In this document: piece after piece, positions 18,097-27,188 of the stretch
Numbering within the stretch: the stretch's first letter is position 1
How the letters are laid out: the number at the start of each line of letters is the position of its first letter
Origin: UBA8401 sp041665525
GTDB taxonomy: Bacteria; Bacteroidota; Ignavibacteria; UBA10030; UBA8401
Direction of reading: 5' to 3'
DNA length: 64,000 nt
Assembly (NCBI GenBank): GCA_041665525.1
Contig: JBAYIS010000011.1
Location: forward strand, 1 to 64,000
Program-made: the position numbers and the translations under genes
Notes under the pieces: model-generated
What the model was told of the DNA's origin: nothing
What the model saw: the letters and a program-made list of their open reading frames with translations, nothing else
Database searches by the model: none

Positions 18097-19914
18097 ATGA
18101 TGCAACGACTCCGTCACCTTGCACTGTTGGGGGTGATTCTTTTACTGAGCTGTAACGAAATGATTTCAGTTATTTCCACTCCATCTGCGGCACTACGGTT
18201 GGAAAAATTTTACGGTATGAAAATGTCCGACGGAGCCCAATTGTATTGGGAGATCGATCCTTCGACGGAGGCGACGCAGTTGGGACTGTACCGGCATCTG
18301 CTTCCGTCATTCTCGTATGAAAGTGCGGTTCGGTTTGCTACGCTTCCGGTAACGGACTCGATGAAATCCTATGGGAAGAATACAAAATATCTCGACACAA
18401 CGGTCGTCAATGGTTCAATCTATTATTACACCCTTGTTGCGGAAAAAACAAACGGAAGCGGTGACGTGACACGAAGCCTCGTCACTTCTACCATATCGAT
18501 TCCCGTCTTCGATTACAATTCCATCACCGGTGGAGAGTTGAAATATTCGCAGCATATACAACCGATTTTTTCCGGCAGTTGCGCCATCCACGGTTGTCAT
18601 GGCGGAGATGCAATGAATGGTTTGTTGAAATCGAATCATGGTGGTTCGGAATTGACGTTGACATCATGGGAAAACGCGATGGCCGGGACAGAAGAGATTG
18701 CGCAGATTGTTCCATACAAAGCAGTGAAAAGCCATATCATTCAGCACCTAAACACTGACACGTTGATCGCACCAGTTGCTTCTCCCACCATGCCTCCCGC
18801 ATTTTCCTTCTCCGTTGAACTGCGGGATGCGCTCATACGATGGATCGATGCGGGAGCAAAGAATGATGACGGCTCTGTGGCTTATTCGGCCATGCCCTCC
18901 CGCGGTTGGGCGTACGTCACGAATCAGGGGGAGGACCTTACCGCGGTGATCGACCTGGACAAGAACAGGATCGCTCGGTATATCACTACCGGTGTAATCA
19001 ATACGGTCAGCGCGCCGCCGCAGGCGCCGCACAATGTCATCGTCGACTGGCAAAATCAATTCTATTTTATCAATCTCATCGGCGGCAGTAAATTGTTGAA
19101 GTTTCGTGTTTCTGACAACCAGAAAATGGGAGAACTCGCGTCCGGGCTCAACTCTCCAGCACAAGCAGCGTTATCTCGAAATGGCGATACGGCTTACGTC
19201 TCCAATTTTGAAAACAGTAAAACAAACATTACGCTGGTGAATACGACTACAATGACAAAACTTGCCGATGTTGGAAGTCCTGCGATGCTGAAACCGCACG
19301 GTATCACCATCACGCCGAACTTCCGGTATGTTATCGTTTCGAATTCACTTTCGGATAATGTTTCGGTCATCCGCACATCGGACAATACCATCATTAGAAC
19401 TATCCCGGTATCCGGCAATGTGCCTGCGTTGCCGATCGGATACGCTTTTCAATATGAACCGTATCAATCTGTCATCACGCCGGACAGCAAATATGCCTAT
19501 GTGACGTGCAGAAAATCCGGCGATGTACGGGTGATCGATCTTGATCTAATGAACGTGATTGACTCCATTCCTGTCGGCAACGTTCCGATGATTCCCGCGA
19601 TCACACCTGATGGTGCGATGGTGTTCGTAACGAATAGGAATTCATCTTCGGTGACGGCGATTACGACGGCAACACGCAAACCAGCATTTACAGTATCTGA
19701 CATTGGTGTGGAACCTCATGGAATCGCAGTTTCGAAGGATGGTAAGTATGTATACGTTTCCTGTGAAAATCTCGGCATCGGTGAACCGCCGCATCATGCA
19801 ACATCAGGAGGGAAGAATCCTTCTTTCTTAAAAGTGATCGATATTGGTAAACGATCCGTTGTCGCGTCGATCGAATTGGGGAATTTTGGCTCCGGAATGG
19901 CCGTGACGCAGTGA
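18097..19914 (+). CDS. Lipoprotein with haem c-type motif and YVTN beta-propeller
   Basis: A 605-residue lipoprotein. I start it at the second in-frame position (MMQRLRHLALL), which has a GGG site 6 bases upstream and begins a signal peptide ending in the lipobox LLSC. After a fibronectin-like region comes HIQPIFSGSCAIHGCHGG, where Cys162-x4-Cys167-His168 is a haem c attachment motif of the less common CX4CH form, within a segment resembling planctomycete-type cytochrome c domains. From about residue 265 to the end are YVTN-type propeller repeats (AYVTNQGEDLTAVIDL; AYVTCRKSGDVRVIDL; VFVTNRNSSSVTAI). Haem plus propeller suggests an envelope redox or electron-transfer role, inferred. It is the only plus-strand gene in a minus-strand run and is convergent with the patatin gene 25 bases away. 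Confidence 0.82.
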   Translation: MMQRLRHLALLGVILLLSCNEMISVISTPSAALRLEKFYGMKMSDGAQLYWEIDPSTEATQLGLYRHLLPSFSYESAVRFATLPVTDSMKSYGKNTKYLDTTVVNGSIYYYTLVAEKTNGSGDVTRSLVTSTISIPVFDYNSITGGELKYSQHIQPIFSGSCAIHGCHGGDAMNGLLKSNHGGSELTLTSWENAMAGTEEIAQIVPYKAVKSHIIQHLNTDTLIAPVASPTMPPAFSFSVELRDALIRWIDAGAKNDDGSVAYSAMPSRGWAYVTNQGEDLTAVIDLDKNRIARYITTGVINTVSAPPQAPHNVIVDWQNQFYFINLIGGSKLLKFRVSDNQKMGELASGLNSPAQAALSRNGDTAYVSNFENSKTNITLVNTTTMTKLADVGSPAMLKPHGITITPNFRYVIVSNSLSDNVSVIRTSDNTIIRTIPVSGNVPALPIGYAFQYEPYQSVITPDSKYAYVTCRKSGDVRVIDLDLMNVIDSIPVGNVPMIPAITPDGAMVFVTNRNSSSVTAITTATRKPAFTVSDIGVEPHGIAVSKDGKYVYVSCENLGIGEPPHHATSGGKNPSFLKVIDIGKRSVVASIELGNFGSGMAVTQ

Positions 19915-19939
19915 CGGAATACCCGGCCAGGCTGAGCGT

Positions 19940-22156
19940 TCAGAATTTCATCCCGGCTGAAAAATGGAAGAATATCTCTTTTGGTTTTCCTGATTGATAA
20001 TTTCCTTCGCCCCGTGTCAGCATAATATCGATCGGACCCAGGATTGATGTAAACATCACACCAATACCGAAACCGAATTTCGGGGTTGAAACAGCAGGAT
20101 TGATCGGATTGAGAAGGTCCGGATCGATGAGGGTATTGACCACGCCTTTCAGGAAGATATCCCGCTTATGCTGATACCGGTATTCCCACCGCATGACAAT
20201 AAACTTCGTCCCGAAAATTCCCTGGTAATCTGCTCCTGCAAACTCATGCGGTCCGCCAAAGACGAACTGCTTGTAGATTGGAGGATTATCATAGGTCCGC
20301 AAAAATGTGCCGCGCACCCGCAGCGTATGAAACTGCAGCGGAGTGAAATAATAATCCCCTTCAAATTTGAATCGAGCGAAATTAAAATCCGATCCCAGCA
20401 CGGTGCTGCTGTATTCCAGCATGGAAGAAAATGCGACACCGTTCTTCGGCAGGAACACATCGTCGATGTAATCCAGATTCAAATTTAACGATGCATAACG
20501 CAGAGAATGATTCATTTTCGATCCTCCCGTCAGTGCAAGAGGAAGTATGCTCGTCTGTTCGTCGTCGAGTTCTACTTCGGCGGACCAGGATTTTCCGAAA
20601 GAGAATCCGGCACCTGTGCCAAGTGTCATTGCTCTGTCCTTGTATCCCATTGTCATCGTTGGAAAAGAGAAATTGAGCGGAAGGTCCTTATACCGTGCGA
20701 CGATGAACGGATACACGGGAAGGTCAAGCGATCGTGAAGGATAAGAGAGTTTCGTCCAGATCCGGAACAGTCCTGCAAACTCCATTTCGGATTCGAACCG
20801 CATTCCGGAGAAGATCGTATTCGTGGAACGGATCCCAACCAAAGCGACTAATTGCGTGAAATCGTCGTACCGCAGTCCGATATTCAACTCACGAAACGAC
20901 CGCTCCTTTATGTGAAAGAAAATTTCCGCCGTCGAATCGGTGATCGGCACAACATTGTAGGTGATTGATTCGAAATAGCCGAGGGCATACAGTTCATCCA
21001 CATGATGTTCAATTATTTCCGGCGAGCATACTGACCCGATGGGAATTCCCAGAAGCGAAAAGACGAACGGGAATTCCAGTTTCTCACCCCCTTCGATACG
21101 GATTCCGTGAACAATAAATTCTTTCGGGTGAGTGTGGACATTCGCAGGGAGCGGCCGATCCGATGGTTGTTTTGCTAAACGTTCTTTCAGTGCTATCAAT
21201 GCCGGTAGTTGCAATTGTGCTGCCTGATATCCCCGATCGATAATCTGTTGGATTGATTCCTTATTGAAGTCGGTGATGGAGAATTCTCCTAATTGCGGCT
21301 CGATATAAATATCGGTTTGCTTGATGAACTCTGCTATTTTCTGATAACGGGGGATGGACGTTGCCCGGTCCAGTACTTTCAGCAATTCCTTGGCATCGTT
21401 CCGGGTGAACTTATATCCCGAAACATCAATGCCGATAATTATATCCGCTCCCATGATCTTCATCACGTTCACGGGATAATTATTCAGGAGCCCGCCATCG
21501 GTCAGCAGCGAATCACCGTACTCAACGGGAGTGAATGCAGAGGGGATTGCCATGGTCGCACGCATTGCGCGTGCGAGTGGCCCTTGCTTCATCACAACTT
21601 CGTTGCCGGTAATCAGATCGACACCGATGCAACGGAATGGAATCGGAAGGGAATCAAAATCGATCACATCTGTATAATTGTATGTCAATCGATTCAGCAG
21701 CAGGGAGATTTTTTGACCGGTAATCGCACCGGTAGGAAGCATCGGAGTAAAACCGTTCAACGGCAGACGGACATGGTACCGGCCGGTATATTTCTTTTCC
21801 CCATACCTCAGAATATCGCGTCGCGGTGTATCATTGAACAATTCACCCCATACAATCTGATCGATAATATGTTGAAGGCTGTCGCTGCAGTACCCTATGG
21901 AATACAAGCCTCCGATCAGTCCTCCCGAACTCGTTCCAGCAATAAAGTCGATCGGGATCTGCAGAGAGTCAATCACATGCAGCGCACCGATATGTGCAAA
22001 GCCGAGCGCGCCGCCGCCGGAAAGGACAAGCCCGATTTTCGGACGGGTGGTGAGTGAACTGTCCGCGGGATACATAAGGTAGACACAGCAGATGCAAAGG
22101 AAGAAGTGTTTCACGCCGCAAGATAAACGGTATTGGCAGAAAAAGCCAGATGCCAT
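19940..22156 (-). CDS. Patatin-like phospholipase with POTRA and outer-membrane barrel (PlpD-like)
   Basis: A 738-residue protein fusing a lipolytic domain to an outer-membrane barrel, the architecture of type Vd secretion proteins such as PlpD. The N-terminus is hydrophobic (about 15-33), serving as signal peptide; a GTG at 22114 would give a tighter one (MKHFFLCICC). The patatin domain (about 39-320) has the glycine-rich oxyanion loop SGGGALG, the nucleophile Ser76 in G-T-S-S-G, and the catalytic Asp220 in DGG. A POTRA-like segment (FIVHGIRIEGGEKLEF) lies at about 345-420, and the remainder is beta-barrel ending in an aromatic residue (FSAGMKF), the usual outer-membrane signature. It would hydrolyse phospholipid acyl esters at or outside the cell surface; substrate inferred from family. 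Confidence 0.9.
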   Translation of the reverse strand: MASGFFCQYRLSCGVKHFFLCICCVYLMYPADSSLTTRPKIGLVLSGGGALGFAHIGALHVIDSLQIPIDFIAGTSSGGLIGGLYSIGYCSDSLQHIIDQIVWGELFNDTPRRDILRYGEKKYTGRYHVRLPLNGFTPMLPTGAITGQKISLLLNRLTYNYTDVIDFDSLPIPFRCIGVDLITGNEVVMKQGPLARAMRATMAIPSAFTPVEYGDSLLTDGGLLNNYPVNVMKIMGADIIIGIDVSGYKFTRNDAKELLKVLDRATSIPRYQKIAEFIKQTDIYIEPQLGEFSITDFNKESIQQIIDRGYQAAQLQLPALIALKERLAKQPSDRPLPANVHTHPKEFIVHGIRIEGGEKLEFPFVFSLLGIPIGSVCSPEIIEHHVDELYALGYFESITYNVVPITDSTAEIFFHIKERSFRELNIGLRYDDFTQLVALVGIRSTNTIFSGMRFESEMEFAGLFRIWTKLSYPSRSLDLPVYPFIVARYKDLPLNFSFPTMTMGYKDRAMTLGTGAGFSFGKSWSAEVELDDEQTSILPLALTGGSKMNHSLRYASLNLNLDYIDDVFLPKNGVAFSSMLEYSSTVLGSDFNFARFKFEGDYYFTPLQFHTLRVRGTFLRTYDNPPIYKQFVFGGPHEFAGADYQGIFGTKFIVMRWEYRYQHKRDIFLKGVVNTLIDPDLLNPINPAVSTPKFGFGIGVMFTSILGPIDIMLTRGEGNYQSGKPKEIFFHFSAGMKF

Positions 22157-22185
22157 TTCTGCGAATTCCTGAACGGAAGGTGTTT

Positions 22186-22224
22186 AAAATCACAAATCCC
22201 GCCAGGAGCGGGATTTGTGATTTT
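22186..22224. terminator. Perfect 17-bp inverted repeat, terminator-like
   Basis: AAAATCACAAATCCCGC (22186-22202) and its exact complement (22208-22224) enclose a 5-base loop. It lies 19 bases after the stop of the 22243-24105 gene (minus strand) and upstream of the patatin gene. The A/T ends of the stem give T-runs on both strands, so it can act as a terminator in either direction; the CCCGC/GCGGG core matches the dispersed repeat family. Confidence 0.65.
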
Positions 22225-22242
22225 GGTAATGAAAAAAACGGT

Positions 22243-24105
22243 TTAGAAAGTATGATTGTTCTTGTTGCCGTCTATAGCGTTTCCGGCAAGATCAATCACT
22301 CCCGGTTGAACGATCAATACATCGCCTGCTTCAATGGAACCTTTGGTAACGGTGAGACGGACCACATATCGTGCGCTGATATTATCATAGCCCATATATA
22401 CAGATTCCAGAACAGATGTACCTTCGCCTCCGCCGGAATTCACAACACTGTAATTTTCGTTCGACTGCGATGCGCTCTTCGTCAACGGCTCGGTGAAGCG
22501 GATATACAGATATTCACCGCCGGTAATGGAAGCCGATGAGTCAATAATTGTACTGGAAACCTGAGGCGCCGTTTCATCTTTCACCGTAACGACATTACTT
22601 GCCGGGCCTTCCACCAGGTCCTTACTAAGACCGTAGACTTTATATGATACCGAGAATGCGGAATACGGATCACGGTCGCCCGGAGGATTGTAGCTGGTGA
22701 CAAGATTTCCGGTGTTGTCGTCATATCGCGTATCATATACATTGTCTGCAAGAAGTTTATACGGTTCACCATTCACGCTGCGGAAGATTCTATAGCTTCG
22801 TGCATTCGCATCATAGTTCCAATCCAGGCCGACCGTTCCGCCGGTAAAATCCAGCGAAGCATATCCCAATCCGGAACTAAAGCGGCGGGAGACCGCAGGT
22901 GCTGCTGGCAGCGTTGTGGATCCGTTCGTCGTGATATTGAGATCTTCAAAGTCTCCAACCACGGCGTTTGCAACGAATCCGTTATTTGCGCGGTCCATCA
23001 TTTTCCCCAATGCTGCGCTGATATTCACTGTATAGCGTGCGGATCCGACGATCTCTCTCGGCGTTACTGTGAGCATGGTAAAGGAAGTATCCCATGCGAT
23101 AGAGAACGGGATATTACCCGTGGATTTTTTCAATCCGACAAAGTTGACATGGATATCGTCGATGAGTGTGCCGAGTCCGAGTGGTGCCTGTGTGGTGGTG
23201 TACGGCATCTGCTTCACCGGTTCGCTGAATTTGTACACAATGGTCAATCCATTGGGATTCACATCGCTCAGATTTTCCGGAGTAATCACGGTAACGTATG
23301 GATTAACATTATCCGCCTGCGTAATGAGAATACGTTCTGCATTCACTTGTTGTCGGAGATTTATCGTATTCTTGTTGATCGGCAAGAACAATATTCCATT
23401 AAGTCCGCCTTCCAGGATGCCGTCAGCGGAAATTGCTTCGATAAATACCGATGTTCCACCTTCCACATTATTGAAGGTATATCCTCCATTACCATCCGTT
23501 TGAACGGTTTGCAGCACATCACCATTGGTCTCCTGCAAATAGACAGTCGCACCGGAGACTGCAGTATATCGTTCATCCACCACTGATCCTTTAATGGTTG
23601 TGTTCATTTTACCTACATCGAAACGGATATTTGCCGCAAGTCCTTCCACCGGTACTTTTGCGGAGTCCTCGTTATTCAGATCGATGAATGTAACGCTCAG
23701 TGTGCTGTTGAAATAAAACTCCCGGTATTTTGGTTCGTTTTCTGGAATGGATTTGTTGACTTCTACCAGTGACACCGTTAAATGATAGGTGCCAGTCGTC
23801 AATCCCGTTGTTGCATCCCGGTTACAGGGAACATCAGCGAACGAAAAACTTCCCGATGCATCCGATGTGGTTGTAACAACGCCGCCATTGAATCCGACGG
23901 AGATCACGGCGCCGTTCACCGGTTTTTCCGTGTGCCGGTCAACAACCTTACCGCTGATAGTGCCGACCGGTTTTAGTGTGTTGTAATTCACGACTGTTGT
24001 TGTGCCACCGGAGACCGGATTGTCGTCATCTTTTTTCAATTCATCGCAGCCTGCGAATATCAAAACAGCGATGAATAAAAAAGAAGCAATTCGTAAAGAT
24101 GCCAT
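22243..24105 (-). CDS. Lipoprotein with carboxypeptidase-regulatory and Ig-like domains
   Basis: A 620-residue lipoprotein with a strong Shine-Dalgarno (AGGAGG) before the ATG and a signal peptide ending in the lipobox FAGC (Cys20), followed by an Asp/Lys-rich linker. Two CarboxypepD_reg-like beta-sandwich repeats occur at about 50-110 (GTISGKVVDRHTEKPVNGA) and 170-235 (TIKGSVVDERYTAVSGATVY). Then come a Big_5-type Ig domain at about 265-370 (VTVITPENLSDVNPNG ... VYKFSEPV), a fibronectin-III-like domain at about 400-500 (YRIFRSVNGEPYK) and a further Big_5-type domain (IRFTEPLTKSAS) to the C-terminus. It has no catalytic motif; a structural or binding role on the outer membrane is likely. Confidence 0.85.
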   Translation of the reverse strand: MASLRIASFLFIAVLIFAGCDELKKDDDNPVSGGTTTVVNYNTLKPVGTISGKVVDRHTEKPVNGAVISVGFNGGVVTTTSDASGSFSFADVPCNRDATTGLTTGTYHLTVSLVEVNKSIPENEPKYREFYFNSTLSVTFIDLNNEDSAKVPVEGLAANIRFDVGKMNTTIKGSVVDERYTAVSGATVYLQETNGDVLQTVQTDGNGGYTFNNVEGGTSVFIEAISADGILEGGLNGILFLPINKNTINLRQQVNAERILITQADNVNPYVTVITPENLSDVNPNGLTIVYKFSEPVKQMPYTTTQAPLGLGTLIDDIHVNFVGLKKSTGNIPFSIAWDTSFTMLTVTPREIVGSARYTVNISAALGKMMDRANNGFVANAVVGDFEDLNITTNGSTTLPAAPAVSRRFSSGLGYASLDFTGGTVGLDWNYDANARSYRIFRSVNGEPYKLLADNVYDTRYDDNTGNLVTSYNPPGDRDPYSAFSVSYKVYGLSKDLVEGPASNVVTVKDETAPQVSSTIIDSSASITGGEYLYIRFTEPLTKSASQSNENYSVVNSGGGEGTSVLESVYMGYDNISARYVVRLTVTKGSIEAGDVLIVQPGVIDLAGNAIDGNKNNHTF

Positions 24106-24260
24106 AAAACCTCCTGTGAATGATGTTGATAAATAAAGTTTGTCCCCTTACTGGCTGCAAATATCCTGAAAAATATTGCAAAAAAAAAGAACCGAAATCA
24201 CATAGTGATTACTGCGCTTCCTGAGTGATTTCATTGTTTTTAAGCGATTTTTAAAGTAAG

Positions 24261-24300
24261 TTATGTAAATAAAACTATTCTCTTATAATAATTACATTCC
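24261..24300 (+). promoter_or_regulatory. Candidate sigma70-type promoter of thyX with very short leader
   Basis: A perfect TATAAT at 24284-24289 lies 11 bases before the thyX ATG; 17 bases upstream of it is a weak -35-like TTATGT (24261-24266). Start of transcription would fall about 4-6 bases before the ATG, consistent with the absence of a Shine-Dalgarno site and with near-leaderless translation. Confidence 0.4.
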
Positions 24301-25221
24301 ATGGAACAAGCTGAAAAACTTTCAAGACCGGTCGTTCAACAATTAGATGAAATACTAGGGACTCCGATTAAAGTGCTGGATGACGGATTCATCCGCGTGG
24401 TGGACTATATGGGAAGCGACGAGTCGATCGTGCAGGCGGCTCGCGTTTCGTACGGAAAGGGGACGAAAAAAATCAGCGAAGACCGCGGACTGATCCGATA
24501 TCTTCTCCGTCATCAACACACCACACCGTTCGAAATGTGCGAAATCAAGTTTCACGTTCGTGTGCCGATGGATTGTTGGAGACAGTGGATCCGCCATCGT
24601 ACGGCAAATGTAAACGAATACTCCACTCGTTACTCGCTGGCGATTGATGCATCGCAGCGTGCGGGAGATGACATGTGGCGCATGCAGTCCAAAGACAACA
24701 AACAGGGAAGCGAAGGATTCTTCGATCATGAGGCCGGGAAGAAATTTTCCGAACAGGAATTGCAGTTACAGAATCTTTCCCGCTCTGTCTACGAGGAACG
24801 GGTGAATGCCGGAATGGCGCGCGAACAAGCGCGGAAGGACCTGCCGCTTTCAACGTATACGGAGGCATACTGGAAGGTCGATCTCCACAACCTGCTGCAT
24901 TTCCTATGGCTGAGGATGGATTCGCACGCACAGTACGAAATTCGAGAATATGCGAATGCCATCGGCAATGAGATTGTGAAACGGTGGGTGCCGTTCGCCT
25001 GGGAAGCGTTTCAGGATTACAAAGTCAATGCATCGTCCCTTTCACGCATTGAAATTGACATCATCAAATCGCTGAACAGCAAAGGAAAGGAAGCAGCAAT
25101 CGAGACTGCACGATCGTTCGGATTGCTGCCGGCGGCGGGACAGGAAATGAAAGGGAACCGCGAGCGGAACGATATCGAAGTGAAGTTTAAACAATTGGGG
25201 ATTGCCATTCCGTGGAAATAA
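24301..25221 (+). CDS. thyX: Flavin-dependent thymidylate synthase
   Basis: A 306-residue ThyX enzyme, which methylates dUMP to dTMP using methylenetetrahydrofolate as carbon donor and FAD/NADPH as reductant. The diagnostic RHR-x7-S motif is present as Arg98-His99-Arg100 to Ser108 (RHRTANVNEYS), followed by TRYS. Downstream landmarks include the DLHNLLHFLWLRMDSHAQYEIREYA helix, cut here as LHNLLHFLWLRM and SHAQYEIREYA, which binds dUMP and FAD. Length is slightly above the family average because of an insert around 150-175. There is no Shine-Dalgarno site. The stop is followed after one base by the next gene, so it heads a four-gene run. Confidence 0.96.
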   Translation: MEQAEKLSRPVVQQLDEILGTPIKVLDDGFIRVVDYMGSDESIVQAARVSYGKGTKKISEDRGLIRYLLRHQHTTPFEMCEIKFHVRVPMDCWRQWIRHRTANVNEYSTRYSLAIDASQRAGDDMWRMQSKDNKQGSEGFFDHEAGKKFSEQELQLQNLSRSVYEERVNAGMAREQARKDLPLSTYTEAYWKVDLHNLLHFLWLRMDSHAQYEIREYANAIGNEIVKRWVPFAWEAFQDYKVNASSLSRIEIDIIKSLNSKGKEAAIETARSFGLLPAAGQEMKGNRERNDIEVKFKQLGIAIPWK

Positions 25222-25222
25222 C

Positions 25223-26239
25223 ATGAAGATGCTCCATCAAACATATCAACAAACAAAAGCGCCGGAACTATTCGGGGACCGTTGGTATAATTCCGAACCG
25301 CTGTCCATTCGCGGATCGCTGGGGCAGAATGTGTTGTTGTTCTTCTGGAATTACACTTCACCGGCATCCATGATGATGCTGCCGACGATCAAGGAATGGT
25401 TTGCCGCGTATGCCGATCTGGGAATGGTCTGCATCGGAGTGCATTCGCCGGAATTTTCTTTCGCGAAGGAACCGCGAAAAGTAGAAAGCGCTATCCTGAA
25501 ACACGAGATCCAATTTCCGGTGGTTGTAGATAACGATTGTCTCATTTCGGACGCATACCGCATAACGGAATTTCCTGCCGTCGTACTTATCGCTGCGAAC
25601 GGTACAATTTATGACGTCGTTACCCAAATGTATTCTATCACGCGGCTGGAGCGTTCCATCCAGTATCTACTCCGGCAATCGGGATTTTTCGGCGAACTGC
25701 CGATGCTGCAGTCCGTCGCAACGGAACAAGTTCTGCCTCGGCATGCATCGGAACTGACCACCGGTTATCTGCACGGATCGCTTGGCAATGCCGAAGGATA
25801 CAGTCCTGAGCTTCCATCGGAATACCAGGATCCCCAATTTTACGTGGAAGGGAAATTCTACGCCCACGGCGTTTGGAAGGCCGAGAGGAATGCGTTTCAG
25901 TATGCCGGCGAACCGAACGAGGGATATATTATTTGCCAGAGCGAAGGGGACAGTATTGATGCACTTATCGGCAGTATACAGAAAAGTTCTGTGAGTCTGA
26001 AAGTTGATAATTCCACATTGTTGCTGGAACAGATGGGTTCAGACGTGAAACGCGATGCCAAAGGGAATTCGATCGTAGCTGTGAATGAACCGCAATTCAT
26101 TTCCGTCTTCCGCGGCAAAGAGCAAGAGCGCCGTACCGTCAAATTCATTCCCTCCGCGTCCGGCGTTACATTCTATAAACTCTCGTTCTTCAGAGAGCGC
26201 AACGATGTTGGTGACGCACACCAGATCCGGAATAACTGA
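25223..26239 (+). CDS. Thioredoxin-fold protein lacking the CxxC (DipZ-like C-terminal domain)
   Basis: A 338-residue protein beginning one base after the thyX stop. Residues about 1-160 are a TlpA/AhpC-type thioredoxin fold: NVLLFFWNYTSPASMMMLP occupies the active-site position where DipZ-like relatives have a TCxxC. Here both cysteines are Ser (S-P-A-S), so it cannot do thiol-disulfide exchange by the usual mechanism. The cis-Pro region is kept (ITEFPAVVLI). From about 185 on, the segment TTGYLHGSLGNAEGYSPE and KFYAHGVWKAERNAFQY resembles the Thioredoxin_10 domain found at the C-terminus of DipZ proteins, a carbohydrate-binding-like beta sandwich. No signal peptide or membrane segment is visible, unlike DipZ. 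Function unknown; a binding or scaffold role is inferred. Confidence 0.75.
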   Translation: MKMLHQTYQQTKAPELFGDRWYNSEPLSIRGSLGQNVLLFFWNYTSPASMMMLPTIKEWFAAYADLGMVCIGVHSPEFSFAKEPRKVESAILKHEIQFPVVVDNDCLISDAYRITEFPAVVLIAANGTIYDVVTQMYSITRLERSIQYLLRQSGFFGELPMLQSVATEQVLPRHASELTTGYLHGSLGNAEGYSPELPSEYQDPQFYVEGKFYAHGVWKAERNAFQYAGEPNEGYIICQSEGDSIDALIGSIQKSSVSLKVDNSTLLLEQMGSDVKRDAKGNSIVAVNEPQFISVFRGKEQERRTVKFIPSASGVTFYKLSFFRERNDVGDAHQIRNN

Positions 26240-26246
26240 TTTTGCC

Positions 26247-27188
26247 ATGACCACTCGCGTAACGCAATTGTTCACCATCAACGTTCCAATTATCCAGGCC
26301 GGAATGGTGTGGGTATCCGGATGGAAGCTTGCTGCAGCCGTTTCTAATGCCGGCGGGCTTGGACTGATCGGCGCCGGTTCCATGAAGCCGGACCTGCTCC
26401 GCGATCATCTGCGAAAAACCGCGCAAGCAACTGCAAAACCATTCGGTGTGAATGTGCCGCTTCTTCGGGGAGATATCGACGATTTAATTGCAGTGATAAT
26501 TGCAGAACAGGTAAAGATCGTTTTTACCTCTGCCGGGCATCCGGGTAGACATATTGAAAAATTTAAAAGGGGCGGCTGCATTGTTGTGCATGTTGTTGCA
26601 AACGTGAAACAGGCGCAGAAAGCGGAAGAATCCGGCTGCGAAGCAGTCGTAGCGGAAGGATATGAAGCAGGTGGACACAACGGTATCGACGAAATCACCA
26701 CGCTCTCTTTAATCCCGCAAGTGGTTGATGCCGTGAAGATACCGGTGATCGGTGCGGGCGGTATTGCAGATGGCAGAGGGATGCTTGCTGCATTTGCACT
26801 GGGAGCGGAAGCAGTTCAGGTCGGGACACGCTTTGCTGCAACGGTTGAATCATCCGCACATGAATTTTACAAACAAAAGATCGTTGAAGCGAAGGACGGA
26901 GATACAATTCTGACTTATCACAATATCCTACCGGTCCGGGCAATGAAAAATCCGTTCATGGAAACAGTGCAAAAAGAAGAAGGGCAAAAAGGAATGTCGC
27001 GCGAACGGATGATGGAACTGCATGCCAAAGGAAGAGAACGAAAAGGGATCTTTGAAGGGAATTGGGAAGAAGGGGAACTGGAGATGGGGCAAAGTTCCGG
27101 TCTTATCCGCGAGATTCTTCCGGCCGCAGAAGTTGTCGTCCGCATGATGAAAGAATTTGCTGAAACAAAGTCGAAACTTCTCATATGA
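26247..27188 (+). CDS. FabK/nitronate monooxygenase family flavoprotein
   Basis: A 313-residue FMN-dependent TIM-barrel enzyme. It starts at MTTRVTQLF, seven bases after the previous stop; an open frame continues upstream but overlaps the previous gene. The pattern is shared by FabK enoyl-ACP reductases and nitronate monooxygenases: PIIQAGMVWVSGWKLAAAVS, AGGLGLIGAGSM, PFGVNVPLL, EGYEAGGHNG with the His used in catalysis, and the FMN phosphate-binding IPVIGAGGIADGRG and QVGTRF motifs. Similarity to FabK runs along the whole length, so fatty-acid elongation is plausible, but nitronate oxidation cannot be excluded from sequence. Its TGA stop overlaps the ATG of the next gene. Confidence 0.82.
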   Translation: MTTRVTQLFTINVPIIQAGMVWVSGWKLAAAVSNAGGLGLIGAGSMKPDLLRDHLRKTAQATAKPFGVNVPLLRGDIDDLIAVIIAEQVKIVFTSAGHPGRHIEKFKRGGCIVVHVVANVKQAQKAEESGCEAVVAEGYEAGGHNGIDEITTLSLIPQVVDAVKIPVIGAGGIADGRGMLAAFALGAEAVQVGTRFAATVESSAHEFYKQKIVEAKDGDTILTYHNILPVRAMKNPFMETVQKEEGQKGMSRERMMELHAKGRERKGIFEGNWEEGELEMGQSSGLIREILPAAEVVVRMMKEFAETKSKLLI

